DNA of 64,000 nt from Opitutaceae bacterium. Lineage in GTDB: Bacteria; Verrucomicrobiota; Verrucomicrobiia; Opitutales; Opitutaceae. The notes beneath the pieces were generated by a model. The model searched no databases, was not told where the DNA came from, and worked only from the letters and a program-made list of their open reading frames with translations. Of the stretch, positions 27,290 to 35,431 are shown in pieces (position 1 is the stretch's first letter; each line of letters opens with the position of its first letter). The stretch spans positions 124,001 through 188,000 of the forward strand of contig JAEUHC010000014.1 in NCBI GenBank assembly GCA_016794785.1, in the 5' to 3' direction. Position numbers and translations under genes: made by a program.

Positions 27290-27526
27290 TCAGTTGCAGC
27301 CGCAGCCGCTGCCGCCGACGCCGCGTCCGCCGGTCGCCGCCTCGCGTGAAAAATAAATGTGCTCCGCCATCGCCGTCTGCAGCGGATCGCGGTCGGCGCG
27401 CATCTCGTAGGAAGTCAGGGTCGCGCGCTCCCAGGGCTGCACGCGCACGAGGGCGGAATGGGTGCAGCCGGAGAAGGTCGCGCCGAGCGCGGCGAGCAGG
27501 ACAGCAGGGATAAGGCGGTGTCTCAT
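27290..27526 (-). CDS. DUF4266 small lipoprotein with Cys-rich C-terminus
   Basis: A 78-residue lipoprotein. The lipobox FSGC puts the lipidated cysteine at residue 21. The body VQPWERATLTSYEM, RADRDPLQTAMAEHIYFSRE and the tail GGRGVGGSGCGCN match the DUF4266 family as I know it. The start overlaps the thioredoxin-gene stop by ATGA. Members commonly travel with apbE, a TlpA-like thioredoxin and DUF3570, as here. The two C-terminal cysteines next to a thioredoxin gene suggest disulfide chemistry or metal binding. No biochemical function is established to my knowledge. Confidence 0.87.
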   Translation of the reverse strand: MRHRLIPAVLLAALGATFSGCTHSALVRVQPWERATLTSYEMRADRDPLQTAMAEHIYFSREAATGGRGVGGSGCGCN

Positions 27527-28053
27527 GGTGAAAGCGGCGCGGGCAGCTCGGCGAGCAGCAGCTCGATGTGCGCGCGGAGTTCGCGCTCCGTCGGCTCGCC
27601 GCGGAACCCTTGGTGGATGAAGCGCACGCGGCCGTCGGGCCCGAGCAGGTAGCTCGTCGGCATCGCGGGCACGACGACTTGCTTCGCGAGTTTCTGCTGG
27701 CGATCGAGCAGCGTGGGGAACGGGGGCGCGAGTTTCTTGGCAAACGCCTCCGCGGCGGGAGCCTTTTCGTCGATGCTCACCGCCACGATCACGAGGCCCC
27801 GGGACGCGTAGGCGGCGTGGAGCTTGGCCATCGCGGGAAACGACGCCTTGCACGGCGCGCACCACGAGGCCCAGAAATCCACGAGCACGACTTTGCCCGC
27901 CGTGCCGGGCACCGTCATGCCCCGCAGGCCGGTCACACCGGGCTCCGCGATCGGCGGAAACACATCGCCGACCTTAATCGCGGCAAAAGCCGGGGCGGCG
28001 GTGATCAAAGCCAGCAGGGCGGCGAGGCGGATGATTCGATTAAGCGGCGACAT
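27523..28053 (-). CDS. TlpA-like exported thioredoxin
   Basis: A 176-residue periplasmic thiol-disulfide oxidoreductase. The signal peptide ends near APAFA (residue 24). The active site is WASWCAPCK (C65 and C68), and the cis-proline loop is VPAMPTSYLL. The IRGFRG-like C-terminal segment (FIHQGFRGEPTERELR) fits the TlpA/ResA class. It overlaps apbE by 14 bases and the DUF4266 gene by ATGA. It may keep the cysteines of the DUF4266 lipoprotein reduced, which is inference from position. Confidence 0.92.
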   Translation of the reverse strand: MSPLNRIIRLAALLALITAAPAFAAIKVGDVFPPIAEPGVTGLRGMTVPGTAGKVVLVDFWASWCAPCKASFPAMAKLHAAYASRGLVIVAVSIDEKAPAAEAFAKKLAPPFPTLLDRQQKLAKQVVVPAMPTSYLLGPDGRVRFIHQGFRGEPTERELRAHIELLLAELPAPLSP

Positions 28054-29029
28054 GGTGATAAAAACCGCGCGTCTGCGCGCGCACCCGATCCGTGATGATG
28101 AGACCTTCGGCCCCGGGGCAGGCCTGTATGAAATCGATGCCCTTGGGCACCCCGAGGACAAAGGCCGTCGTGGAGAGCACGCCGGCCTGCAGGCAACTTG
28201 AGGCCACGACCGTCGCCTGCGTGCAGCCGTTGGCCACCGGCCAGCCCGTGCGCGGATCGATGATGTGGCCGTAGCGCTTGCCCTCGATCGTGAAGCTCCG
28301 GAGGTAGTCGCCGGAAGAAGCCACGCCCTGCCCGAGGATGGCGAGGCTGCCGTCGCTGCGGCCCGGCTGGCGCGGATCCTCGAGGCCGATGTGCCAGGCC
28401 GGTCGGCCCGGCGGCCGGCCCAGCGCCCGGAGATCGTGGCCGAAATCCACCAGCGCACTCGTGATGCCATGCTCTCCCGCGATCCGCGCGACGAAGTCCA
28501 CGGCGTATTCCTTGCCGAAGCCGCCGAAGTCGAGCGCCATGCCTGCCACGGGGAGAAACACCTTGCCGGGCGCGCGCTGCACTTTTTTCCAGCCCACGAG
28601 CGCGAGCGCCGCGGCGATCTCGGCGGTGGCGGGGATGCGGGGCTGCGCTGCCTTGTAATCCCAAAGCCGCAGGAGCGGCAGCGCCGTGGGATCGAGCACG
28701 CCCTGCGTCATGAAGTGCAGCGTGTCGCAGAGCTTGAGCAGGCCCTCCATCTCGGCATCGACTGCGATCCATTCGCGGCCGGCGGCGGCGTTGATGCGGC
28801 TCACGAGACTGTCGGGGCGGAAACGGGAATACTTCGCTTCAAACGCCGTCACCCACGCGACCGCCGCGCGCTCGAAACCCTGCGCCTGCGCGTCGCCGCC
28901 CGGGGCGGCGTATTGCACCTCGCACGTGGTGCCCAGCGCGGCAAACGACAGGCGGCGCAGCGGCAGCGCGTCGGCCGCCGTGGTGGCGGGAGGCGGCGGC
29001 GTGCGGCGGGTTTGCGCGAAGACGGCCAT
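28040..29029 (-). CDS. apbE: FAD:protein FMN transferase (ApbE family)
   Basis: Covalently attaches FMN from FAD to a Ser/Thr of target proteins. The 329-residue protein has the ApbE core: AALGTTCEVQY, FSRF-like KYSRFRPDSLVSRIN, the DFGGFGKEYAVD Mg/FAD motif, VDFGHDLRALG, the HIIDPRTGWP loop and LSTTAFVLG. No signal peptide or lipobox is visible at the ATG chosen (29029), whereas most ApbE proteins are exported lipoproteins. Either this one acts in the cytoplasm, is exported another way, or the start differs. The best partner in view is the DUF3570 protein 5 bases upstream, which contains DAITGAT. Confidence 0.92.
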   Translation of the reverse strand: MAVFAQTRRTPPPPATTAADALPLRRLSFAALGTTCEVQYAAPGGDAQAQGFERAAVAWVTAFEAKYSRFRPDSLVSRINAAAGREWIAVDAEMEGLLKLCDTLHFMTQGVLDPTALPLLRLWDYKAAQPRIPATAEIAAALALVGWKKVQRAPGKVFLPVAGMALDFGGFGKEYAVDFVARIAGEHGITSALVDFGHDLRALGRPPGRPAWHIGLEDPRQPGRSDGSLAILGQGVASSGDYLRSFTIEGKRYGHIIDPRTGWPVANGCTQATVVASSCLQAGVLSTTAFVLGVPKGIDFIQACPGAEGLIITDRVRAQTRGFYHHVAA

Positions 29030-29034
29030 GTGGT

Positions 29035-30195
29035 TTACCAGGAGAACTTGGCGCCGAGCGTGAGGATGTTGGCGCGGCTGTAGGCGCTCTGCGGGGTGAC
29101 GCCGTCGCGTCCGCGCATGTCGTAGATCTCGAAGGCGGCGTCGAACTCGAGCGCCGCCGTCACCGTCCAGATGAGCTTCGCCCCGTAGTTGACGGATCGC
29201 AGCGCGGAGAGCCGCCAGTCCGAGGAATAGAAAGGCCCCTGCGGCCGCGGCGGACCCTGCAACGGCACGATCGGCCGCCCGTCGAGGCGATAGTAGTAAA
29301 AGTCGGCCGCGTCCTGATCGTGGAAACGCAGGCCGGGGCGGAGAATCAGCGACTCGCCGAGGCGCTGAAACCAAGCCAGTTCGACCGTGTGCGAGGCGAC
29401 GCCAAAGGAATCGCGATAGTAGCGCCAGCTCGCGTCGAGTGCGCCGCGCGCCGCCGGGAAGGAGCGGTTGAGCGCCGCCAGCGCGATCCACTTGTCGCGC
29501 TCGTTGGGCCGGTTCTCGGGAAAGGTGAGCGGCAGCGAGATGCCGGGGAAAAGCTCCGTGTCTTTTTGCACGAGCTTGTAGGGATCGGCGAGGTAGCCGG
29601 TCTGGCGGCCCCACGTGACGTTGAAGGTCGCCGAGGTGCGCGGGTCGAGCAGCTGCGTGACACCGAGGATCAGATCATTGGTGCGCTTGCGGGCAAGGCC
29701 GCGCTGATGGAAGACCTTCACATCGTCATGCGTGCCGGCCACGCCGGCGAGGAGCGTGGTGTTCTTCTGGTTGAAATCGGTCAGCGTGTTGAGCGACCAG
29801 CCGTCGGAGACGTAGTCGCTCTCGCGGCTGTTGCCCGCGCCGAGGGCGACGTTGACGCGGCCAAACTGGCGCGAGAGCGCGCCGTTCCAAGCCTTGCGCC
29901 GATCCGTGAGCTTGGAGAGCGGAACCTGATCGCTGCCGGCGGGCGCGGGCTGCCCGCTGGGCGTGGCTCCCGTGATTGCGTCAACGACGCCCTCAAGCCG
30001 GAGGTGCATCGTGGGCCCGAGATCCTTTTCGATGGCGGCGCTGTGAACCTCGATGGCAACGCGGCCGCCGGATTCACGGTAATCCTGATATTTGTAGCGC
30101 ACGTATTCCTCGGCCCGGGCGGCACGGGGCGCGAACCACACGAGCAGCGTGGAGAGGGCGGCGGCACGGAGCGGTGGGCGGAAGCGAAAATTCAT
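29035..30195 (-). CDS. DUF3570 outer-membrane-like protein with candidate flavinylation site
   Basis: A 386-residue exported protein. The start at 30195 gives a signal peptide ending RAARA, and the body is dominated by alternating beta strands ending LGAKFSW, consistent with an outer-membrane barrel. It matches the DUF3570 family by its N-terminal YKYQDYRESGGRVAIEVHSA and by its neighbours. Residues 72-78 read DAITGAT, the consensus form of the ApbE acceptor motif of FMN-bearing proteins such as NqrC and RnfG. T78 would be the modified residue. It is first in the cassette DUF3570-apbE-TlpA-DUF4266. Flavinylation is a hypothesis. Confidence 0.85.
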   Translation of the reverse strand: MNFRFRPPLRAAALSTLLVWFAPRAARAEEYVRYKYQDYRESGGRVAIEVHSAAIEKDLGPTMHLRLEGVVDAITGATPSGQPAPAGSDQVPLSKLTDRRKAWNGALSRQFGRVNVALGAGNSRESDYVSDGWSLNTLTDFNQKNTTLLAGVAGTHDDVKVFHQRGLARKRTNDLILGVTQLLDPRTSATFNVTWGRQTGYLADPYKLVQKDTELFPGISLPLTFPENRPNERDKWIALAALNRSFPAARGALDASWRYYRDSFGVASHTVELAWFQRLGESLILRPGLRFHDQDAADFYYYRLDGRPIVPLQGPPRPQGPFYSSDWRLSALRSVNYGAKLIWTVTAALEFDAAFEIYDMRGRDGVTPQSAYSRANILTLGAKFSW

Positions 30196-30306
30196 CAGGG
30201 GCGAAAAAACAAGGGAGCCGAAAGGGGATTTGTCACTGGCGACGGCGCAACCGGTGAAAGGTAACAGAACATTCAAACCCCGCGGCCGCTCCCGTGTGCG
30301 CCCCGG

Positions 30307-30846
30307 CTAGCGCGGCAGCTCGACCGCAGTGACCCGAAGCTGGAGGGTAAGTTTCGACTCATTGCCGCGGGTCGCCGAGAGGCCGAAGCGCTCGATGCCG
30401 ATGTAGGGCGCGCGCTTCTGGAGATTGAGGTAGAACTGCTGGAGCATCACGAAGTCCGCCCCGTTGACCTGATAGTCCACGCTATGCACGGTGAAATCAC
30501 CGCTCTTCTCGGAGGTTGCGGCGCTGGAGCCGTAGTTGTTGCGCAGGCCGGCCTCGTGCGCGGCTTGGTTGACCGCGTCGAGGAGCTGGGCGCGGTCGAG
30601 GGTCTTGCCCGGTTCGAGCTGCGCGGCCGAGGCCTGCACGCTCTTCTGCACCGTTTCGCGCTGATCGAGCCAGAGCTTTTGCTCGGCGAGCGTGGTGCCG
30701 GTGCTGCGCTGCTCGCGCCAGAACGCGCCCGCCCGCGTCCCGAAGGCCGAGAGCCACCACAGCACGCCGATGAGGAGAAAGGCCAAGAGGAGATATTTCT
30801 CACGCGCGCGCCGCGTGAGAAAATAGAGGCGGAGGGCGGGGATCAT
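30307..30846 (-). CDS. gspM: Type II secretion system GspM-like protein
   Basis: A 179-residue bitopic inner-membrane protein. A single N-terminal membrane helix (YLLLAFLLIGVLWWLSAF, residues 18-35) is followed by a coiled segment and a ferredoxin-like C-terminal domain (SVDYQVNGADFVMLQQFYLN). This topology and its position as the last gene after gspL fit GspM/PilO-type assembly platform proteins, although sequence identity to classical GspM is low. The start overlaps the gspL stop (ATGA). Confidence 0.7.
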   Translation of the reverse strand: MIPALRLYFLTRRAREKYLLLAFLLIGVLWWLSAFGTRAGAFWREQRSTGTTLAEQKLWLDQRETVQKSVQASAAQLEPGKTLDRAQLLDAVNQAAHEAGLRNNYGSSAATSEKSGDFTVHSVDYQVNGADFVMLQQFYLNLQKRAPYIGIERFGLSATRGNESKLTLQLRVTAVELPR

Positions 30847-32006
30847 TGGGCGATGGAGTCGGCGCGCTTCACGCTGCCGGGCTTGAACACCACGGTCAGG
30901 CGGAAGGTGCCGCCGTCGTTGCGGGTCTTTTCGTCGCGCGTCTCGACGCTCTGGATCATCGGGAGCCGGCGCAGCGTGGCGACGTAGGCGCTGAGCTGGC
31001 CCATGCTCGTGGTCGCGGCCTCGACGAAGAGAGTATGGAGACCGGTGTTGGAGCTAGCCGAGGCGCTGACGAAGGTGATCTCGGCGGGCTTGCGGTTGTC
31101 CTCGGTGAGGAGCGCGATCATCTCGAAGGGCAGGAGGCGCTTGGTCGCGAGGTCGTCGATGCGGTTGGCGAGCGCGTGTGATTTCCTGATTTCCTCCACG
31201 CGCGGGGCCTGGGCGGCGACGCGGGCGAGCCGAGCCACCTGCCAGAATTTCCGCGCGCCCAGGATCCCCAGCTCCGCCACGGCGAGCAGCAGGAGCGCGG
31301 CGACGGCGCCGAGCGCGACGCGCCAGAGAAACACATCGCGGCGGTCGGCGTTGCGGCGCGCGGCGAGTTCGATCTTGTCGCGCACATCGAGCTGCGCGGC
31401 CACGGGGGCGGCCAGTCGTGAAACCAACGTCCCCGAGCGAAACCCGAGATATCCGTCGCTCGCCGCCGGTTCGGCGGTGAGCGGAGCCGCCACCTCGGTG
31501 ACACGCCCCGCGCCTTCCAGCGATGCGATCAGCTGGTCGCGCGCGCGGACCCGATCCTCGTCGGAGAGATCAGCTGCGAGCGTCTCGGTGACGACGCGCA
31601 CCGGCACCGGGGATTTTTCCCATTGCAGGGCGGTCAAGGCCTCGGCCGAGGCCAGCAGCAGCGTCGTGCCCGGGGCGACTGGCGCACCGAGCGCCGCGGC
31701 AAAGCCCGGAATCACCAGCTCGGTCTCGGCCCACTCGGCCGTCTGTTCACCGGTGAAGCGCCGGCGATAGGCGCCGAACACGAGGGCATTCTCCGCCCCC
31801 GGCACCCAGAACGAGCCGTAGTAGAGTTGGGCGAGCGGAAAGGGCGCGAGGCTCTCGAGCGCAAGCTCGGCCTGGGCCGCCGCCTCGGCGGGGGTGGCGC
31901 CCGCCGCGATGGGCACGGAGCGCGTGAAAAAGAGCGCGTCAGGCAGCAACGCCACCCGGGGGGGCGGAGGTCCGGCTCGGAGAAAGCTCAGCGGCGAGGC
32001 GCACAT
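30843..32006 (-). CDS. gspL: Type II secretion system GspL-like assembly protein
   Basis: A 387-residue protein. An N-terminal actin-like cytoplasmic region (about 1-215) is followed by one membrane helix (VALGAVAALLLLAVAELGIL, about 230-250) and a periplasmic domain with a coiled coil and a ferredoxin-like fold (LSAYVATLRRLPMIQSVETR). This arrangement and its place between gspK and gspM identify a divergent GspL/PilM-N-like component that anchors GspE to the membrane. It begins 18 bases after gspK. Confidence 0.7.
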   Translation of the reverse strand: MCASPLSFLRAGPPPPRVALLPDALFFTRSVPIAAGATPAEAAAQAELALESLAPFPLAQLYYGSFWVPGAENALVFGAYRRRFTGEQTAEWAETELVIPGFAAALGAPVAPGTTLLLASAEALTALQWEKSPVPVRVVTETLAADLSDEDRVRARDQLIASLEGAGRVTEVAAPLTAEPAASDGYLGFRSGTLVSRLAAPVAAQLDVRDKIELAARRNADRRDVFLWRVALGAVAALLLLAVAELGILGARKFWQVARLARVAAQAPRVEEIRKSHALANRIDDLATKRLLPFEMIALLTEDNRKPAEITFVSASASSNTGLHTLFVEAATTSMGQLSAYVATLRRLPMIQSVETRDEKTRNDGGTFRLTVVFKPGSVKRADSIAQ

Positions 32007-32024
32007 GGAATGGACGGCGAGGAA

Positions 32025-33161
32025 CTAGGGTCCCGCCGGCGGCGGGGGCGGAGGAGGAATTTCATCATTTTCCCTGATTTCCAAGAGCGTAAACGGATAA
32101 CGCAGGCTGGCGGCGGTTCCGGCATTTTTCGCGGTCCCGGCGGCCTGGGCGGCGTTGGGCGCGGATTGCTGCTGGGCCGAGGACTTGGCGGCGGAGGGGC
32201 GGACGACGGCGGGCGTGGCGGTTTTATGCACCGTAGTAGCGCCGCCGGGCGGCGCGACCACCGCGGAAAGACGAAATTCCGTGCGCCCATCGCGCACTGT
32301 GACGGTGACGCGCAAGGCGCTGATCGTGGTGGCGAAACCGGAGGAGTCGCCGGCCGGGCCGGCGATGCGCTGGACCTCGTTGGGATTCTGCACGAACTGC
32401 GGGCCACGGCCCTGGTAGGCACCGGCGCCGCGGAAATACTCGTCGAGCCGTTGCTGCTGCGACGGGTCGAACTGGCCGAGGGCGGCGAGGGTGTCGGGCT
32501 TGGCGCCGTTGATGTTGGGCTGGCGGAAATCGAGGAGCGACACCGCCGCGACAAAGCGTTTCCAGAGATCGTTGGGCCGGCCGTCGGGATCGTAGAGCAG
32601 CTCGCGCACGCGCTCGATCGCGGCGAGTTCCGCAAACGAGCGGAGCGGCCGGCCGGGGGGATCGAAAGCCGGCGAGGCGGAATCGTAGCGCGGCCGGAGC
32701 GCCGAGGTGTAAACGTGGCCGTGCTTCATCCAGCCGAGCAGGGCGTCCGCGACGGCCTCCGCATCGGACTCCGACACCCCCCACCCCCGGAAGAGATTCG
32801 TCAGCACGATGGCGTTGGTGTGCGGGAGCGAGAGCTTGCCGCTCTCGTCGTCAAACACGACCTCGACGGTCCGATCATCGCCGGGCTGGTAGCCGGCGAA
32901 CGCCAGCGGATCGGACCAGCCCTCGGCGGGGTTGCGCAGGCCGTTGCCGGCGGTGCGAAACTCGTTCAGCACCGCGAGCGTGACCTCGAGGGCGGAGTAG
33001 GCCTCGACCCGCAGCCGGCGCGCCACCGCCTCGCGCTGCTCGACGAGCAGATCGACGCTCGCCTTTTCCATGAACAGGAGGAGCGCGGCCGTGGCAAACA
33101 GCAGCGTGATCATCACGATCACGAGCACGGAGCCGCGGCGAATTTTCCGGATCGCGCGCAT
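32025..33161 (-). CDS. gspK: Type II secretion system minor pseudopilin GspK
   Basis: A 378-residue large minor pseudopilin that caps the pseudopilus tip. The start at 33161 gives MRAIRKIRRGSVLVIVMITL, a GspK-type N-terminal helix. GspK-like features include the VVFDDESGKLSLPHTNAIVL segment (in typical GspK, D-E-x-GKINLN-like), the helical insert, and ISLLDFRQPNINGAKPD-like residues near 200-225 that match the NINTA motif region. The last 80 residues are an Ala/Ser/Gln-rich linker ending in a polyproline run, unusual for the family. It follows gspJ after 2 bases. Confidence 0.85.
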   Translation of the reverse strand: MRAIRKIRRGSVLVIVMITLLFATAALLLFMEKASVDLLVEQREAVARRLRVEAYSALEVTLAVLNEFRTAGNGLRNPAEGWSDPLAFAGYQPGDDRTVEVVFDDESGKLSLPHTNAIVLTNLFRGWGVSESDAEAVADALLGWMKHGHVYTSALRPRYDSASPAFDPPGRPLRSFAELAAIERVRELLYDPDGRPNDLWKRFVAAVSLLDFRQPNINGAKPDTLAALGQFDPSQQQRLDEYFRGAGAYQGRGPQFVQNPNEVQRIAGPAGDSSGFATTISALRVTVTVRDGRTEFRLSAVVAPPGGATTVHKTATPAVVRPSAAKSSAQQQSAPNAAQAAGTAKNAGTAASLRYPFTLLEIRENDEIPPPPPPPAGP

Positions 33162-33163
33162 GA

Positions 33164-33829
33164 TCAGAAAATGGGCAGCCCCTCCCCGGGCGAGGGCAGC
33201 GTGACGATGGCTTCGCGCGTGAGCTGGCCGTAGGCGAACTTCACGCGCAGGCGCTGCGGGGTCATGGGCTGGCCTTGCGCGTCGGTCTTGAGCCGGGTCT
33301 CGGTGGTCCAGCGCCGGGTGTCGGCATCGTAGTAGTCGTAGGCCAGCTCGGTCACGAGCGGCGTGATCACGGTCTCGCGGGGCGAGTCGGACTCGAAGTC
33401 GCGCTCGAGGCGCGAGTGCCAGAGCAGCACGAGCCCCTCGCCGCGGCGCGCCTGCAGCGAGCACACAACCTCGGGGAGCGGCTGCTCGGGCCAATCGAAG
33501 AGGCGGCCGCCCCCGGGCAGCTCGAAAGTGAGGAGTTTCTCGGTGAGGCCGCCGCGCGGGCGGATTTCCTGGAGCGCGATGGGGGTGGAGCCGGCGCGAG
33601 CGGCGGGTGGGAGTGCGGCGGCGCGCAGTTCCTGCTCGAGAAACCGCGTGACTGCGCGCACGTGCTGCTCGAAGAGCCGCACATCGGAGCGCCGGCCCCA
33701 GAGTTCGCCCATGGAGAAGACAAAGGTGTTCATCGCGACGAGCAGCAGCCCCACCAGCGCGAGGGCCAGCAGGACCTCGAGGAAGGTGAAGCCGCGCAGG
33801 CGGGCGGGACGGGTGGCGCGCGGGCTCAT
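33164..33829 (-). CDS. gspJ: Type II secretion system minor pseudopilin GspJ
   Basis: A 221-residue pseudopilin with the prepilin peptidase site RGFTFLEVLLALALVG; cleavage is expected after the Gly and the Glu is at position +5. The globular domain has the GspJ pattern (FLEQELRAAALP, ELAYDYYDADTRRW). The start at 33829 overlaps the gspI stop by ATGA. It should join GspI and GspK in the pseudopilus tip. Confidence 0.85.
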   Translation of the reverse strand: MSPRATRPARLRGFTFLEVLLALALVGLLLVAMNTFVFSMGELWGRRSDVRLFEQHVRAVTRFLEQELRAAALPPAARAGSTPIALQEIRPRGGLTEKLLTFELPGGGRLFDWPEQPLPEVVCSLQARRGEGLVLLWHSRLERDFESDSPRETVITPLVTELAYDYYDADTRRWTTETRLKTDAQGQPMTPQRLRVKFAYGQLTREAIVTLPSPGEGLPIF

Positions 33830-34305
33830 GCGGGTTTCTTCACCTGCGCCTCGAGGATGCGCTTCTTCACTTCTTCGCGGAGCTTCCCCTGCTCCGCCGC
33901 GTCGATGGACCACGTCGGGCGCAGCACGGTGAAGCGCTGCGTGACTTTGTCGGGCTCCGGCCGCGCGGGCTCGGCAATCTCGCAGGTGAAGGCGACCTCA
34001 AAGACATCCGGCAGCGCGGTCGACGTGATCTCGACGCTCCATTGGGCGCGGCGGCCGCCGGCGGTCTCGAACTCGCCGCCTTGCTCAAGCTTCTTGCGGT
34101 CGGGCTCGCGGAGCACCAGCTGCCGGGCGAAGGCGACATCCTCGTCTATCTGCATGCCGCGCGACACGACCTCGTAGCTGGTGAGGACGTTGAGGTAGGA
34201 GGCGCCCAGCACGATCACCACCATCGCCACGATGGCGAGGCCCACGAGGACCTCGAGGAGCGTGAACCCGCGGGCGCGGCGAAACTCAGAAGGCCGGCAG
34301 CGCAT
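33826..34305 (-). CDS. gspI: Type II secretion system minor pseudopilin GspI
   Basis: A 159-residue pseudopilin with the processing motif ARGFTLLEVLVGLAIVAMVV. The rest is a compact domain with a Lys/Glu-rich C-terminal helix (KLREEVKKRILEAQVKK). Its position between gspH and gspJ supports GspI; sequence alone would say only 'type II secretion/type IV pilus prepilin'. It overlaps gspH by 20 bases. Confidence 0.78.
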   Translation of the reverse strand: MRCRPSEFRRARGFTLLEVLVGLAIVAMVVIVLGASYLNVLTSYEVVSRGMQIDEDVAFARQLVLREPDRKKLEQGGEFETAGGRRAQWSVEITSTALPDVFEVAFTCEIAEPARPEPDKVTQRFTVLRPTWSIDAAEQGKLREEVKKRILEAQVKKPA

Positions 34306-34867
34306 GGGGGTCGGGTGGCGTGAGCACCTCGGCGCACGTCCACGGGTCGATGGCGAGCACGGTCACCCCGCCGCCGCGGACAAACTGCGCGCGAAACGGA
34401 GAGCACGTGCCATCCGGGAAAAACGTGACGTGCGGGATCGTGCGCGCCTCGAGCAGCACGCCGCCCACGAGGATGGCGTTGCCCCCGCCGCCCTTGGAAG
34501 CGGGGGCGAGAAAATCCACGGCAAGCTCGCCGCCGGCCGCGGGCACGGGAAATTCCTTCAGCGGCGTCTCCTCCCGCGTGAAGCCGTCGGCGGCCAGCAC
34601 GGCGGGCACGGTGCCGTCGAAGAGCAGGAAGCGGCTCTTCTCCTTGTGAAACTTGAGCCGGATCTCGTGGCCGGACTTGAGCGCGGTCTTGCGCGCCTCC
34701 TGCACGGCGCGCCGGAAGACGTCGCCCGGAGCAATCGACCGCTCGCCAAAGAGCGGCACGGCCCCGCCAATGAGGACGCTGGCGATCAAGCCGATGATGG
34801 CGACGACCAGCAGGACCTCGAGCAGCGAGAAGCCGCGCACGGCGCGGTGGGTGGGGGTCCGGGACAT
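34286..34867 (-). CDS. gspH: Type II secretion system minor pseudopilin GspH
   Basis: A 193-residue pseudopilin. The ATG at 34867 leaves a short leader before the processing site RGFSLLEVLLVVAIIGLIA. The domain holds the GspH-type strand AARKTAL-like region (FRRAVQEARKTALKSGHEIR) and VTFFPDGTCSPFRAQF, the typical FxPDGxx motif. It lies 23 bases after gspG. Function: minor pseudopilin of the secretion pseudopilus. Confidence 0.82.
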   Translation of the reverse strand: MSRTPTHRAVRGFSLLEVLLVVAIIGLIASVLIGGAVPLFGERSIAPGDVFRRAVQEARKTALKSGHEIRLKFHKEKSRFLLFDGTVPAVLAADGFTREETPLKEFPVPAAGGELAVDFLAPASKGGGGNAILVGGVLLEARTIPHVTFFPDGTCSPFRAQFVRGGGVTVLAIDPWTCAEVLTPPDPHALPAF

Positions 34868-34890
34868 CGGGCCGGCGCCGCGCGGCGCCC

Positions 34891-35358
34891 TCACTTCGCG
34901 CCCGTGGGCGCGGCATCCCAGTTGCCGATGTCGTCGGCGGTGCCCGTCTGCTTGTCGGGACCCTTCGACCAGATGTCGTAGCGGCCCTTGTTGTGCGTGC
35001 CCGGGTAGGCGTATTGGTAAGGCTCGCCCCAGGGATCGTTGAGCTTGCCCGCCTCAGTGATGTAAGGGCCGAACCATTTCTCGCCCTTGGCGGCAGGCCG
35101 CGCGACCAGCGCCTGCAGGCCCTCGGCAGTCGTCGGGAAATCGCCCATATGAATCTGATAGGAGACGAGCGGGGTCTTGATGCTCTCGCGGACGAAAAGC
35201 TGCGCCGTTCCGACGCGGGCACTGTCGAACGATCCGCCGACATTGTTAATCACGAGCCCGACGAGCAGGCCCATGATCGCGAGCACCACGAGAATCTCGA
35301 GGAGAGAGAAGCCGCGCGTGCGGGCGGCGCGACGGGAGTTTTTTCGATGAAAGCGCAT
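34891..35358 (-). CDS. gspG: Type II secretion system major pseudopilin GspG
   Basis: A 155-residue major pseudopilin. It has the prepilin cleavage motif RGFSLLEILVVLAIMGLLV, the GspG helix, then DFPTTAEGLQALVARP and NDPWGEPYQYAYPGTHNKGR. The calcium-site loop YDIWSKGPDKQTGTADDIGN is the family hallmark. It is the first recognised T2SS gene of the G-H-I-J-K-L-M run. A prepilin peptidase (GspO) is not in the window and must be elsewhere. Confidence 0.95.
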   Translation of the reverse strand: MRFHRKNSRRAARTRGFSLLEILVVLAIMGLLVGLVINNVGGSFDSARVGTAQLFVRESIKTPLVSYQIHMGDFPTTAEGLQALVARPAAKGEKWFGPYITEAGKLNDPWGEPYQYAYPGTHNKGRYDIWSKGPDKQTGTADDIGNWDAAPTGAK

Positions 35359-35431
35359 GGCGGAAAAACGATGCGGAGGCGCGGGCCGTTGTCGAGACGC
35401 GCGCTGACCGCGAAGGTTCCCGCGGGGGGCC

